Shown in pieces: positions 42,811-52,031 of a stretch of 64,000 bases of DNA; the stretch's first letter is position 1; every line of letters begins with the position of its first letter. Below the pieces are notes generated by a model, which was not told the origin of the DNA, did not search any database, and saw nothing but the letters and a program-made list of their open reading frames with translations. Source of the stretch: Streptomyces thinghirensis (GTDB taxonomy: Bacteria > Actinomycetota > Actinomycetia > Streptomycetales > Streptomycetaceae); contig JAKFGP010000003.1 of NCBI GenBank assembly GCA_021502835.1, forward strand, positions 83,501 to 147,500, in the 5' to 3' direction. The position numbers and the translations under genes are program-made.

Positions 42811-43578
42811 ATGTTCAGCCCCGAAGGCCCCACCCTGCGCGAACTCGCCGTCCAGGTACTGTCGTCGGTCGAGCGCGGCTACGACCTGCTCGCCCCGAAG
42901 TTCGAGCACACCCTGTACCGGACACCGGACCGGGTGCTCGACGCCGTGGCCTCGGCACCTGGCGCCGATGGGGCCGTTCGGCGCCGGACTCGACCTGTGC
43001 TGCGGTACCGGCGCGGGAGTGGACGTACTGGCCCGGTGTGCCGGGAACGCGTGACGGGGGTCGACTTCAGCGCGGGGCATGCTGGAGGTCGCGCGGGGGC
43101 GCGTCGTGCCCGAGGGGCCGGCGGTCTCCTGCGCGGGCGCGGACGCCCTGCGCCCTGCCGTTCGGTCCCGAGTTCGACCTCGTGGTCAGTTTCGGTGCGT
43201 TCGGACACTTCCCGCCCCGTGAACTGCCGGGCCTGTTCACCCAGGTGCGCTCCGTACTGTGCCCGGGCGGCTGCTTCGCCTCCCCGTGGGCGCGCCGCCC
43301 CGCCCCGGCTCCCGCGCTACTGGACGCTGCTCGGCTTCGACGCCGTGATGCGGGCGCGCAACGCGCCGTGGCGGCCGCCGTTCGTCATGTACTACCGGAC
43401 GTTCCGGCTCGGGGACGTGGGCCGGGAACTGGCGCGCGCCGGCTTCCGGACGGACCTGCACGCCCTGCCGGGAGTTCGGGCGCCGGCCCGACGGCAGTCC
43501 GCGAGTCCGGATGGTCGCGGCCCGGCGCCCGCCCTGGACGGCGGGCGCGGGCGGGTCAGCCGGCCGCCGGCAGGGTGA
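42811..43578 (+). CDS. SAM-dependent methyltransferase, class I
   Basis: About 255 residues. ATG at 42811 (MFSPEGPTLRELAVQVLSSV). SAM-binding GxGxG in GAGLDLCCGTGAGVDVLARC (across an indel near 42975); acidic strand 2 VTGVDFSAG; EFDLVVSFGAFGHFPPRELP (motif IV), VLCPGGCFA. C-terminal part RYWTLLGFDAVMRARNAPWR, FRLGDVGRELARAGFRTDLH. Substrate unknown. Follows the PadR gene by 9 bases, so probably co-transcribed; convergent with the GntR gene. Confidence 0.85.
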   Translation: MFSPEGPTLRELAVQVLSSVERGYDLLAPKFEHTLYRTPDRVLDAVASAPGADGAVRRRTRPVLRYRRGSGRTGPVCRERVTGVDFSAGHAGGRAGARRARGAGGLLRGRGRPAPCRSVPSSTSWSVSVRSDTSRPVNCRACSPRCAPYCARAAASPPRGRAAPPRLPRYWTLLGFDAVMRARNAPWRPPFVMYYRTFRLGDVGRELARAGFRTDLHALPGVRAPARRQSASPDGRGPAPALDGGRGRVSRPPAG

Positions 43579-44320
43579 ACTCGTAGACCAGCGCGTCCTG
43601 TCGGGCGTCCACGAGGAGGTCCGTGATCTCCAGGGTGCTGCGTACTGGTCGTGCATCCGCCGCACGACCCGCACCGACGTCGGTCCGCGAGGCGGCTGAT
43701 CGTGTCGCGGTGATGCAGGGTCAGGCCTGCCCGGCGCATCCAGTCGTAGGTCTCGCCGCAGTTGCGCTGACGCGGTGCCGTCGGCGCGGTCCCGGTACTG
43801 GGCCAACTCCTCGACCTCGGCGAGCGCCACGGCGGAGAACGAGGTCACCGCGGTCCGCCGGCCGGTTCCGTCGGCGGTCGCGGACAGGTAGCGGTGCACC
43901 AGGGTCGGCCGGCCCGGCGCCAGCCCCAGTGCCGCGGCATGCTCCGGGCGAGGGTACCTCCCAGGCGACGCTCGCCCGGTCGCCGGTGGACGGCTCGGCG
44001 GTGCGGCGCCGACCGGGAAGGTGAGGGACGCCGGCTCTGCGCCGGTGGGCTGGTAGGGCGGCGTGGTTGCCTCTGCCGGTCGGTGGCGAGCAGGCCGTCC
44101 CGGCGCAGCACCTCCAGGGCCTGTCGCACCGTCTCCTGGCTCACCCTCGAAGTGCTCGGCCAGCCGGCGCTCGCCCGGCAGTCGTGCGGCCCGGTGGGAT
44201 GGTCCTGCCGCGCAGCTCGCCGAGCAGCTGTACGGCCACCCGCCGGTAGAGGGGCTGTGCGTCGGTGAACGGGGTCGTGCGGGGTGCGGACTATGCCGCG
44301 CCTCCTGTTTGCGGACGTGC
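43556..44320 (-). CDS. HutC-type GntR regulator (UTRA domain)
   Basis: About 245 residues. N-terminal winged helix: AQPLYRRVAVQLLGELRG near 44250, SQETVRQALEVLRRDGLLAT (recognition helix). C-terminal UTRA effector domain: LALGLAPGRPTLVHRYLSAT, ADGTGRR, VTSFSAVALAEVEELAQYRD, LRRTYDWMRRAGLTLHHRDT, and EFTLPAAG before the stop at 43556 (indels). Start not resolved: an in-frame TAG stands a few codons before the conserved region. A dre-like palindrome lies just upstream at 44360. Proteins of this subfamily include DasR and NagR, sensing sugar phosphates or similar. Confidence 0.8.
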
Positions 44321-44359
44321 GGTAGCCACGCGGGCTCGTGCGCCACCAGAACTACCGGT

Positions 44360-44373
44360 CTGGTCTAAACCAG
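44360..44373. promoter_or_regulatory. dre-like operator upstream of the HutC-type GntR
   Basis: CTGGTCTAAACCAG, a palindrome with one central mismatch, flanked by CCGG on both sides. It matches the DasR/HutC consensus core TGGTCTAGACCA. Its position at the start of the GntR gene suggests autoregulation. Confidence 0.65.
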
Positions 44374-44429
44374 CCGGGAAGGGCTGTCCGCCGGTTCGGC
44401 CGAAACCTCACCCGCGCGTCGACCGTCCG

Positions 44430-45593
44430 TCACCCCTTCCACAAGGCGCCGTACAGGGCCTCCACCCAGTGCCGCCTTCCGCGGTCGTCGGCGATGTGCG
44501 GTCCCATGCGGTTCATGACGTAGCCCAGCGACACCCCGGCGTCCGGGTCCGCCAGGACCGCAGGAGTCACCGAAGCCGTCGTGTCCGAAAGCCCGTGGAT
44601 TGGGACCGTAGGAGCCATTGGGGTTGCTAGCCACAGCCCCAGCCCGACTTCGGTCTCGTGTGTGAAGCCGGCGCCGAGGACCAGGTCGCGGGCAGGCACC
44701 TGTCCCTCACGCACCTGCTCGGCGGCTTCCTGGACAGCACGCGGTGGCCGTCGTACGAGCCGAGGCCCGCGAGGATCCTCATAGCGGCGCGGCCACCGCC
44801 CGCGCGGTGCCGCGTCCGTTCGCCGCCGGTATCTCGGCGGCCCGCCACGCGGCGGTGTTGGCCTCCGTGGCGCTGATCGGGGGATTGGTGAGCGCTACCC
44901 ACGCGCCGCGGCGCCAACTTGGCGAAGACCGCGGCCTGCTCGCTGTTGGAGACCACCCGCGGATGCACCAGCTCGGCCGCCCGCCCCGCCTCCTCTCCGG
45001 CGGCCCGATGGTGAAGTCGATGCCGAGCGGCCCGGTCACCTCCTGCCCAGGAACGCCCCCTGGCGGCAGCCCCGACACCCGCCGCACGACCTCACCGATC
45101 AGGAAGCCGTAGGTGGTATCCGGACCGGCTGCTCCGGCTCCCACCAGGGCTCCATGGCCGCCAGCCGACCGGCGGTCAGGTCCCAGTCGCACAACTGCGC
45201 CGCCGAGTGCGGCTCACGCAGCCCCGACAGGCCGGCGGGTGCGACAGCAGATGCCGCACGAGGACCTTCTCCTTGCCCGCCGCCGCGAACTCGACCAGTA
45301 CATCGGCCACCGGCGCGTCGAGGTCTAGCAGTCCGCGGGTCGGCGAGAATGTGGGCGCACAGGGCGGTCGGCCCCTTGACGTCGACCACACGTTGACCAG
45401 CGTGTCCCGTTCCCACGGTGGGAGCGGGCCGCGTCGGCCCACCCGCCCCACAGGTCCACCACCGTCGCGCGTCCACGGTGATGGCCGGCGGCGCCCAGTT
45501 CGCCGCGGTCCCGAAGTTCTCCTCGAACACTGCGCGTACCGCCGCGAAACGGGTGTCGCAGCGGCCGTGAACCCGTGCCTCGTCCTCGGACAT
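44430..45593 (-). CDS. Beta-lactamase-fold serine hydrolase (class C / EstB type)
   Basis: About 390 residues. ATG at 45593 (MSEDEARVHGRCDTRFAAVR). AVFEENFGTAANW, VVDLWGGWADAA, the catalytic SxxK reads WSTSKGPTALCAHIL when joined across an indel near 45395; LFVRHLLSH-like VLVRHLLSHPPACR, AAQLCDWDLTAGRLAAMEPW, YGFLIGEVVRRVSGLP, PLGIDFTIGPPE, and the C-terminal FGHDGFGDSCG with GVSLGYVMNRMGPHIADDRG. No signal peptide, so probably an intracellular esterase and not a resistance enzyme. Many indels. Confidence 0.85.
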
Positions 45594-45718
45594 GGGGCCG
45601 CCCCCCGTGGAAGCCGGGCGCCGGCAGGCCGCGACGGTGCGGCCCGGCTCCACGAACATACCGACTGGTCGGACTGGCGGGAAGGCCGCCGACCCCGGCC
45701 GTGGCGGGACGCGCGGAC

Positions 45719-46690
45719 TCAGAGGTACGAGCGCAGCCAGCGCAGCTTGGTTGCCTCCTGGAACGGTCCGCTGCCCTCGTGGTCGTTGAAGTCGTACACA
45801 CTTGATCGCCTTGTCGTCGAGCGCCCAGGCGTTGAACGCAGCGAAGACGGTCGACGGCGGGCAGGTCTGGTCCTCCAGGGCCGCCGAGAACAGGGTGCGC
45901 CCGGCCGCGCCGCGAAGTGCACGCCGTCGAAGTAGACAGCGTGCGCAGCGCGTCTCGTGTGCGCCGCGTGCGTCTTGAGGTACAGCCGATCTCCCGGTAG
46001 GGGTGCCGGTCGGTGAGCCTGGTCGCGCGCGGGAAGTCGCTGAGGAACGGTCACGTCCGGCGCGACGGCCGTGAGGTCTCGGCACCAGGCCGCCCACGGC
46101 GATCGTTACGCCCGCGCCGCCCTGGCTGTCGCCGAGGGCGACCGTGCGTGCGGGGTCGGTGAGCGGGTGGAGCGGGCCGCCTCGATGCGCGCACGGCGTC
46201 GGTGAAGACGCGGCGGAGTAGTAGTTCTCGGGGCGTCCAGGCCGCGTGGGTCATGAAGCCCGGGTACGTGGCGTGCTGCCGACGGGTCCGCCGTCCTGCC
46301 ACCGGCGCCTTCCAGGCGCTGCCCTGGCGCGTGGTGGGTCCACTGCTAAGTGCGCCCGGCCGGTGGACGCCCACAGCAGGTGCTCGGCGGTAGCCCGCGC
46401 CCGCCGCCGTACTCCGGGACGAACTCCACGACCAGCGGCAGCCGGTTCTCCGCCGCCGCCGGCAGGATCAGCCAGTTCTTCACCGGGTGATCGGCGAACC
46501 CGGCGAACGCCACGTCGTGCACTCCGCACCGGATACAGCCCCGTGTCGACTGGTTCGAAGCGGGCGTCCAGATCGTGCGCGCGGCTTCGTCGAGCGTCTT
46601 GCTCGCAGAACGCGTCGAAGTCCTCGGGCTCGGGTCGACGCGCTGCGGTAGGCGCGGAGTTCCTCGAGCGAAGGTCGAACAGGGCTACCG
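45719..46690 (-). CDS. Acetylxylan esterase (AXE1/Cah family)
   Basis: About 320 residues. N terminus ALFD then LEELRAYRSAST, DLDARFEPVDTGLYPVRS, DHPVKNWLILPAAAENRLPL, VVEFVPEYGGG. Catalytic Ser in LGDSQGG (GxSxGG, about 46130), LVPDLTAVAPDVPFLSDFPR, LFSAALEDQTCPPSTVFAAF (catalytic Asp), VYDFNDHEGSGPFQEATKLR (catalytic His), ending WLRSYL at 45719. Family 7 carbohydrate esterases remove acetyl groups from xylo-oligosaccharides or cephalosporin C. No signal peptide seen. Start uncertain, heavily frameshifted. Confidence 0.85.
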
Positions 46691-46882
46691 AGAACCCCCT
46701 TTGCGGGGAGATAGCGCCTGACCGTACGGGTGATCACACCGTACGGTGAACGGTCGGAGGTCTCGCCAGATCGTCGGCGTGGCAGCCCACCGTCCCGACT
46801 CTGCGGTTCGACGGATCGAACGCCGACCCGGAGCGTGCCGGGCCCAGGGCCGGGGCCAGGTGGTCGGGTCACCGGCGTCCCG

Positions 46883-47467
46883 TCAGGCCCGGCGGTGTGT
46901 CCACTGGGGTTCGGTGAGGGCCCAGTCGCGGTCCCACTCGGCCATCCGGTGCCGGAGGGCCACCTTGCGTACGGCGCAGTGTGCGAGGAGCACCGTGAGC
47001 GCTGCCCCCATGGTGGTGCACACGCCGATCGTGACGCTGTGCTGTTGACTCGGCGGAACTGTCCGTCGGCGGCGGCACGCTCTGCCCCGAGTCCAGTCAT
47101 CGTCGACCGCGCTCACCGTGCCCGGTGCCGGCCGGACACGGGCCGTAGTGCTCCGGTCGGTACCGTCCGGCGTGCTCCAGCGCACGGTCGCGCGGTACGA
47201 GTGCTGTCCGCCTGCCTGCACCGACGGCAGCGTGCCGGAGTCCGGCCGACCACCTCGGCGCGGACGCGGTGCCGCTGCCCGCGCGCTGCTCCGCCGCGAC
47301 CGCCTGGGCCTGCCCGGGCCCCACACGGCCGCGCGGTGGCTCCGAGCAGCGGTGCTCTCACGATCAGCAGGACCGCGACGACCAGCGCGGTCCACGCCTC
47401 GACGACGTCCGACCGGCGCCGCAGCGGATTGCGCCGCACACGCCAGCCGCGCACCCCGGGTTCGCAT
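46883..47467 (-). CDS. Rv1733c-like two-helix membrane protein
   Basis: About 195 residues. ATG at 47467 with GAGGAGG upstream. Across indels: RRNPLRRRSDVVEAWTALVV and AVLLIVRAPLLGATA (first helix), an extracellular middle (SVQAGGQHSYRATVRWSTPD, GTDRSTTARV), and QHSVTIGVCTTMGAALTVLL AHCAVRKVAL (second helix), ending WALTEPQWTHRRA. This is the layout of the Rv1733c family, conserved in Streptomyces and mycobacteria. Function unknown. Confidence 0.8.
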   Translation of the reverse strand: MRTRGARLACAAQSAAAPVGRRRGVDRAGRRGPADRESTAARSHRAAVWGPGRPRRSRRSSARAAAPRPRRGGRPDSGTLPSVQAGGQHSYRATVRWSTPDGTDRSTTARVRPAPGTVSAVDDDWTRGRACRRRRTVPPSQQHSVTIGVCTTMGAALTVLLAHCAVRKVALRHRMAEWDRDWALTEPQWTHRRA

Positions 47468-47778
47468 GTCGACCTCCTCGCGATCACAGCGACCGGAGGC
47501 CGGGCGGACGGCCGTACGAGAGCGGGGGCCGCCGTGTCTCCGCGTCGCGCCACGCGTGCGAGTGCCCGCACAGGTCTGGTACCCCGTTCGGCGCGCCTCG
47601 CTCACCATGTCGCCCACCCCGGAACGCCGGACGACTGCTCCGCACCGCGGACAGGTGCCCAGCGGTGCCCGGGGAAACCGGGGCGGCGGCTGGTGCGGCC
47701 CTCCGCGCTCGGAGGCCGAGGGGCGTCCAAGCGTGGGCGCGGTGGCCGGGGCGCTGTCCACCGCGGCCCGGCCGTGGG

Positions 47779-48553
47779 TCAGCCGGCGTTCGATCCCTGA
47801 TCCGGTCCACCGGCGGTATCGGCCGCCACCAGCAGCCGCGAGGCGTGCTCCGCGAAGGAGTTGGAGCCGCACACGTAGGCCTCCCAGCCGTCGGCGGGCG
47901 CTTCGGCCAGGATCGGTGCCAGGTGCGCGGTCGTCATCCGGCCCACGGGCGTCCCGGCCGGCGCGCCGGTGTGTACACGGGGGTCGTCTCCGCGCCGAGT
48001 TCGCGGGCGTAGATGAGCTCCCCGGGAGTGCGCGCGGACACCAGCAGTCGCAGCGGCACCGTCAGACCCAGCGCCCTGGTGGGTGCCGCACCATCGACAT
48101 CAGCGGCACCACGCCGGAACCCGCGCCCAGCAGCAGGGCGAGCCGGTCGCCCGGCCGGGCGAAGAAGCCGCTCAGCGGGCTGCGGCCTCGATCCGGTCGC
48201 CGGGCCGGGCGACCGTGTGAACCAGCCGGACATCCTCGCCGTCCTCGACGTGGTCGAGGGTCAGCTCGATGTGCCCGGAGTCGTCCGGCGCGGACGCCAG
48301 CGAGTAGTGGCGCTGGGCCACGTACCCGTCCTCGGCGGTCAGCCGCAGCATCAGGTGCTGGCCGGGCAGATGGCCCGCCCAGCCGGGTACGGCGAACCGG
48401 AAGGTGGACGCGCGGTGCGTCCGCGGCGGATCTCCGTGAGGGTGGCGGTCTGCCACGTCCCGGCCGCCGGGCCGTCCACCTCGATGCGCCCGGGCACGGC
48501 GAACCGCGTCGGGGGAGAAGGGCTCCTGCCGCGTGCGTCGCTGTCTCAGTCAC
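47779..48553 (-). CDS. FNR-type oxidoreductase, partner of the molybdoenzyme
   Basis: About 255 residues. GTG start at 48553 overlapping the molybdoenzyme stop. FAD domain: FRFAVPGWAGHLPGQHLMLR, LTAEDGYVAQRHYSLASAPD (RxYS motif), GHIELTLDHVEDGEDV; NAD domain: SGFFARPGDRLALLLGAGSG (GAGSG), VVPLMSMVRH, LGLTVPLRLLVSARTPGELI, and the terminal CGSNSFAEHASRLLVAADTA. Electron-transfer flavoprotein that probably passes NAD(P)H electrons to the adjacent sulfite-oxidase-fold enzyme. Indels near 48180 and 48080. Confidence 0.88.
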
Positions 48554-49150
48554 CGGAGTACCGCTGCTCCTCCCAGGGTTGCTGCGCGCGTGGTAGCCGT
48601 TCCGCTCCCAGAAGCCCGGTTCGTCGTGGTCCAGGAGCTCCAGGCCCGCGATCCACCTGACGCTCTTCCAGAAGTACAGGTGCGGCACCACCAGCCGCGC
48701 CGGGCCGCCGTGCTCGGGGACGAGGCTGCCTCGCCGCACTCCCACACGACCAGGCGCGCCCGCCGGTCCAGGTCCGCGAGCGGCAGGTTCGCGGTGTACC
48801 GCGGTGCGCGCGTAGGCGGACCGCGTGCGTGGCGGACGGCAGGCGCGCCGCCTCCAGGAAGGCGTCCAGGGACACGCCCCGAAGCGCACCCCGAACTTCG
48901 ACCAGCCGGTCACGCAGTGGATGTCGCCCGAGTACGCCGACGCCGGCAGCCGGTGCGCCCGGCCCAGTCCCAGGTGCGGGGCTCGGCCACCAGTTCGCTC
49001 ACGCGGAAGGTTCAGTCGGCGGGCGAAACGTCGGGCGTGACCTCGGCGGACAGCACGGGCCAGTCGTCACCGGCGTCGTACTGGCCGGGCGGCAGTCCCG
49101 GCCGGGCGGCGCGCGGGCGCCCGGTGAAGCCTCGGGTGGGTGTTGTTCAT
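48550..49150 (-). CDS. Molybdopterin-dependent oxidoreductase (sulfite oxidase/YedY fold)
   Basis: About 200 residues. ATG at 49150 (MNNTHPR), then (indels) FRVSELVAEPRTW, SAYSGDIHCVTGWSKFGVRF (Cys of the molybdenum site in HCVTGWS), GVSLDAFLEAARLPSATHAV, ANLPLADLDRRARLVVWECG, LAPEHGGPARLVVPHLYFWK, SVRWIAGLELLDHDEPGFWE and the NGYH end region. Smaller than eukaryotic sulfite oxidase, like the bacterial YedY-like group that couples to a flavoreductase. No Tat signal visible. Operon with the FNR protein. Confidence 0.85.
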
Positions 49151-49219
49151 GCGGTGGGGCCTTTCGGGCCGCCGCGAGGATGCCTGCGGCTTGGCGTGAT
49201 CAGTGCGTACGCGGTCAAC

Positions 49220-49750
49220 CGTATGTTCCTCCCAGGCGGACCTCAGTCCTGGCCCTCGCCGGGTGCGGCCTCCCTGCCACGCGTTGTACCGCTCCAGATA
49301 CACGGCGAAGCGGACCGAGGTCCTCCTCGGGCTGCAGTCGGCGAGCCGCTCCCGGAAGGCGCCGTCCGGCGGCTCTCGGTGACCTGGGCCGGAGGATGCG
49401 CCGTCCGGCCTCTCCGTCAGGTGCAGGACCTGGGCCGCGCGGTGGTCGTCCGGGTCGACGCGCGCCGCTCGACGAGTTCGGTGCGCTCAGGGCGGACACC
49501 TGGCGGCTGACGGTGGACTTGTCCAGGGCGTAGTGGGCAGCCAGGTCGGTGGCCCGGCAACCGTCCCGGTCCTCCAGGTGACCGAGCAGCGTGTACGACA
49601 CCAGCGACAGCTCGGGGTGCATGCGGCCCGCCGAGGCGCGGGCGCGCGGCGGGCGAAGGCCGTCATCTCCCGCTGGATGGTCTCCACGGCCTCCGCCGGG
49701 CGGCCACCGGGGGTGACAGTCGTCTCATCGGGCATCTCGGCCGTCGTCAC
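49220..49750 (-). CDS. MarR-family transcriptional regulator
   Basis: About 165 residues. GTG at 49750 (MTTAEMPDETTVTPGGRPAE), IQREMTAFARRAR, MHPELSLVSYTLLGHLEDRD, GCRATDLAAHYALDKSTVSR (recognition helix), QVSALE, and RAAQVLHLTERAG then SRRTAFRERLADCSPEED. Indels near 49640 and 49460. Stop unclear. Divergent from the membrane protein at 49854 with a perfect palindrome between, hence its probable repressor. Confidence 0.85.
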
Positions 49751-49770
49751 AGGTCCTCCTCCACATTGCT

Positions 49771-49787
49771 AGTTGTATAGTACAACT
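49771..49787. promoter_or_regulatory. Perfect MarR operator
   Basis: AGTTGTA TAG TACAACT: a perfect 7-bp inverted repeat with a 3-base spacer, 20 bases from the MarR start. A second copy of AGTTGTATA follows at 49797-49805. Pattern typical of MarR operators; position between the divergent genes supports control of both. Confidence 0.82.
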
Positions 49788-49853
49788 TGAAGAGAGAGTT
49801 GTATAAGCCGAGCTATCTGCCGCCGCCGAACCAGTCATTGGAGGATGTGAGCG

Positions 49854-50919
49854 ATGAGGTCGCACGCCCTGCGCCACGTGCTCACGCACCTGATCACCCC
49901 GCTGCTGATGTGTATCGGGATGGGACTCGCGTACATGGGGGCCTTCGTCACCCCCGAGCCGAACCACCTGCCGGTCGCCGTCGTCGGCTCCGGCCCCGAG
50001 GCGAAGGTGCTCGCCCAGTCGGTCAAGGACAAGGCCGGCGACGACCTCGACGGTACGGACCGTCGCCACCCGCGCCGACGCCGTCGACCTGCTGAAGGCC
50101 CGCGACATCACCGGGGCCTACGTGCCCGGCGACAAGGCGCCCGAGGTCGTGGTGGCCACCGCCGCGTCCGACATGGGCGCCATGGCGGCGGAGAAGGTCT
50201 TCACCCCGCTCGCCGAGCGGCAGGGCGTCCCGCTGAAGGTGACCGACGTGGCCACCCCGGTCGACGACGACCCCACCGGCCAGGGCCTGTTCTTCCTGCT
50301 GATCGCGGTCAGTATCGGCTCCTACGCCTCCGTGGCCGCCCTCGGAGCCGCCGGCGCCGCCCTGTCCATGCGCGTCCGGGCCCTCCTCGCCCTCGGCGTC
50401 TCCGTCGTCGTCAGCGGGATCGGCGCCCTGCTCGCCGGACCGGTGTTCCACCCTCGCCCACCACGATCTCGCCGGTGTGTGGGGCCTGGCCTGGCTGTAC
50501 GCGGCGGGCATCCTGTTCATCGGCGTGGGCCTGCACACCTTCCTCAAGCGGTGGACCACGCTCGCCATGATGGTGCTGTTCGTGATGCTGAACTTCACCA
50601 CCTCGGGCGGCCTGTTCCGCCCCGAACTGCAGAACGGCTTCTTCGGCACCCTGCACGCCTTCTGGAACGGCGCCGGGTTCGTCGAGGGCACCCGCGGCCT
50701 GCTGTACTTCGACGGCGACGGACTGGGCCGCGGCGTGTGGACACTGGTCGCCTGGCTGCTGCTCGGCCTGCTGGTCACGGCGGTAGCCGCCCTCCGCGAG
50801 CGGGGCGGTACGGCGCCCGCGTCGGCCACCCCCGCCAGGCACGCGAGGCCGAACGAGCGGAGGCGGTGCCCGCGGCGGAGGAGGCGGACGAAGAGGCCGA
50901 GGAGACCGTCGGCGTCTGA
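49854..50919 (+). CDS. Multi-pass membrane protein, ABC-2/YhgE-like
   Basis: About 355 residues. ATG at 49854 preceded by GGAGGATGTGAGCG. First helix VLTHLITPLLMCIGMGLAYM, then a long outside loop (PVAVVGSGPEAKVLAQSVKD, DAVDLLKARDITGAYVPGDK) and four to five helices (GLFFLLIAVSIGSYASVAAL, ALGVSVVVSGIGALLAGPVF, LAWLYAAGILFIGVGLHTFL, TLVAWLLLGLLVTAVAALRE). The layout, one N-terminal helix, soluble loop, then a membrane block, is that of YhgE/Pip and ABC-2 permeases. C terminus is acidic (EEADEEAEETVGV). Probably regulated by the divergent MarR. Substrate unknown. Confidence 0.78.
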
Positions 50920-51054
50920 TCATTGGGGTAGTGTGACCGGCGGCCGAGGGACAGTCCCGGCCGCCGGACGCCTGGGAGGTGAGACCCATTACCGCTGTGT
51001 CGGCCCGGGTGCTCTCCCCTCACGGCAGTGCGGTCCCCGCCAGCGGGTGACCGT

Positions 51055-51085
51055 GAGAGCGCCCTTCGGTTCCCGAAAGGCTCTC
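51055..51085 (+). terminator. Imperfect hairpin after the membrane-protein gene
   Basis: GAGAGC at 51055-51060 pairs with GCTCTC at 51080-51085, with CCTTCGG/CCGAAAGG pairing inside. No T run. Weak candidate within the 230-base gap 50920-51145, which holds no other feature. Confidence 0.4.
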
Positions 51086-51144
51086 GGCTTCCATGCCTCA
51101 GCTGTTCTTCCACCCCATCGTTCCCCTCCCCTTTCTCCCCCTCC

Positions 51145-51916
51145 CTTCCCGTCGCCCGGACTCCGTCGTGGCCGCGCTGCCTGCCGCCGGGCTGCATCTT
51201 CGCCGAGACGGGCGGAACTGATCCTGGGCTCCGCCCGCACCGCCGGGGAACTCACCGCCCTGGTGGACCGCCGCGTCACCGGGTGCCCCCTCGAACTCGT
51301 CCTCGGCTGGGCCGAGTTCCGCGGCCTGCGCGTCGCCGTCGCCCCCGGTGTCTTCGTGCCCCGCCGCCGTACCGAGTTCCTGGTGGCCGAGGCCCTCGCG
51401 CACGCGCCGGACGCGGCCGTCGTCGTGGACCTGTGCTGCGGCTCCGGCGCCGTCGGTGCCGCCCTGGCCGCCGCGCTGGACCGGCCCGAGGTGCACGCCG
51501 CCGACGTCGACCCGGCCGCCGTGCGCTGCGCCCGCGGCAACCTCGCGGACGCCGGCGGCCGGGTGTACGCCGGTAGACCTGTTCGACGCGCTGCCCGCGG
51601 CGCTGCGCGGCCGGGTGGACATACTCGCGGCCAACGTGCCCTACGTGCCCACCGGCGAGGTCGCCCTGCTGCCCGCCGAGGCGCGGGGCACGAGCCGCTG
51701 GTCGCCCTCGACGGCGGCACCGACGGTCTCGAGGTGCTGCGCGAGGTCGCGGCCGAGGCGCCCCGCTGGCTCGCGCCCGGCGGCCGCCTGCTGGCCGAGA
51801 CGAGCCGACGCCAGGCACCTGCGGCCGTCGACGCCTTCGCCCGCGCCGGCCTGACGACCCGCCTCGCGGTCTGCGACGAGCTGTACGCCCATGTGGTGAT
51901 CGGCGTCAGGGAGTAG
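51145..51916 (+). CDS. Putative protein-(glutamine-N5) methyltransferase, HemK paralogue
   Basis: About 255 residues: RRAELILGSARTAGELTALV, DRRVTGCPLELVLGWAEFRG, GVFVPRRRTEFLVAEALAHA (substrate-side arm), VVDLCCGSGAVGAALAAALD (SAM GxGxxG), EVHAADVDPAAVRCARGNLA, and the catalytic NPPY-type motif altered to NVPYVP in VDILAANVPYVPTGEVALLP. LVALDGGTDGLEVLREVAAE. Same family as PrmC, but the NVPY variant marks a group of actinobacterial paralogues whose target is not known. Start unclear around 51145 because of indels at about 51185-51225. Confidence 0.85.
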
Positions 51917-51930
51917 CGGGGCGGTCCCCG

Positions 51931-52031
51931 CCAGGGTCTGTCGTTTGGATCAGGTCGGCTGAGCGAGACTGGCCTTTCAGCCCACCCGAAGCGCCCCGCG
52001 ACGCCGCCATGATCCAAACGGCAGGCCCTGG
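51931..52031. repeat. 22-bp inverted repeat element
   Basis: Left arm 51931-51952 (CCAGGGTCTGTCGTTTGGAT then CA) and right arm 52010-52031 pair over 22 bp with two G-U positions, enclosing 57 bases. The right arm lies within the last codons of the phosphatase gene. The arms (GGCCTGTCGTTTGGATCA type) resemble a repeat I have seen between Streptomyces genes; could be a MITE-like remnant or transcription terminator. Confidence 0.6.

Noticed and set aside
49854..50919. Possible immunity or drug pump
   Set aside because: No ATPase partner is adjacent and the layout is YhgE-like, so only a general membrane-protein call is made.
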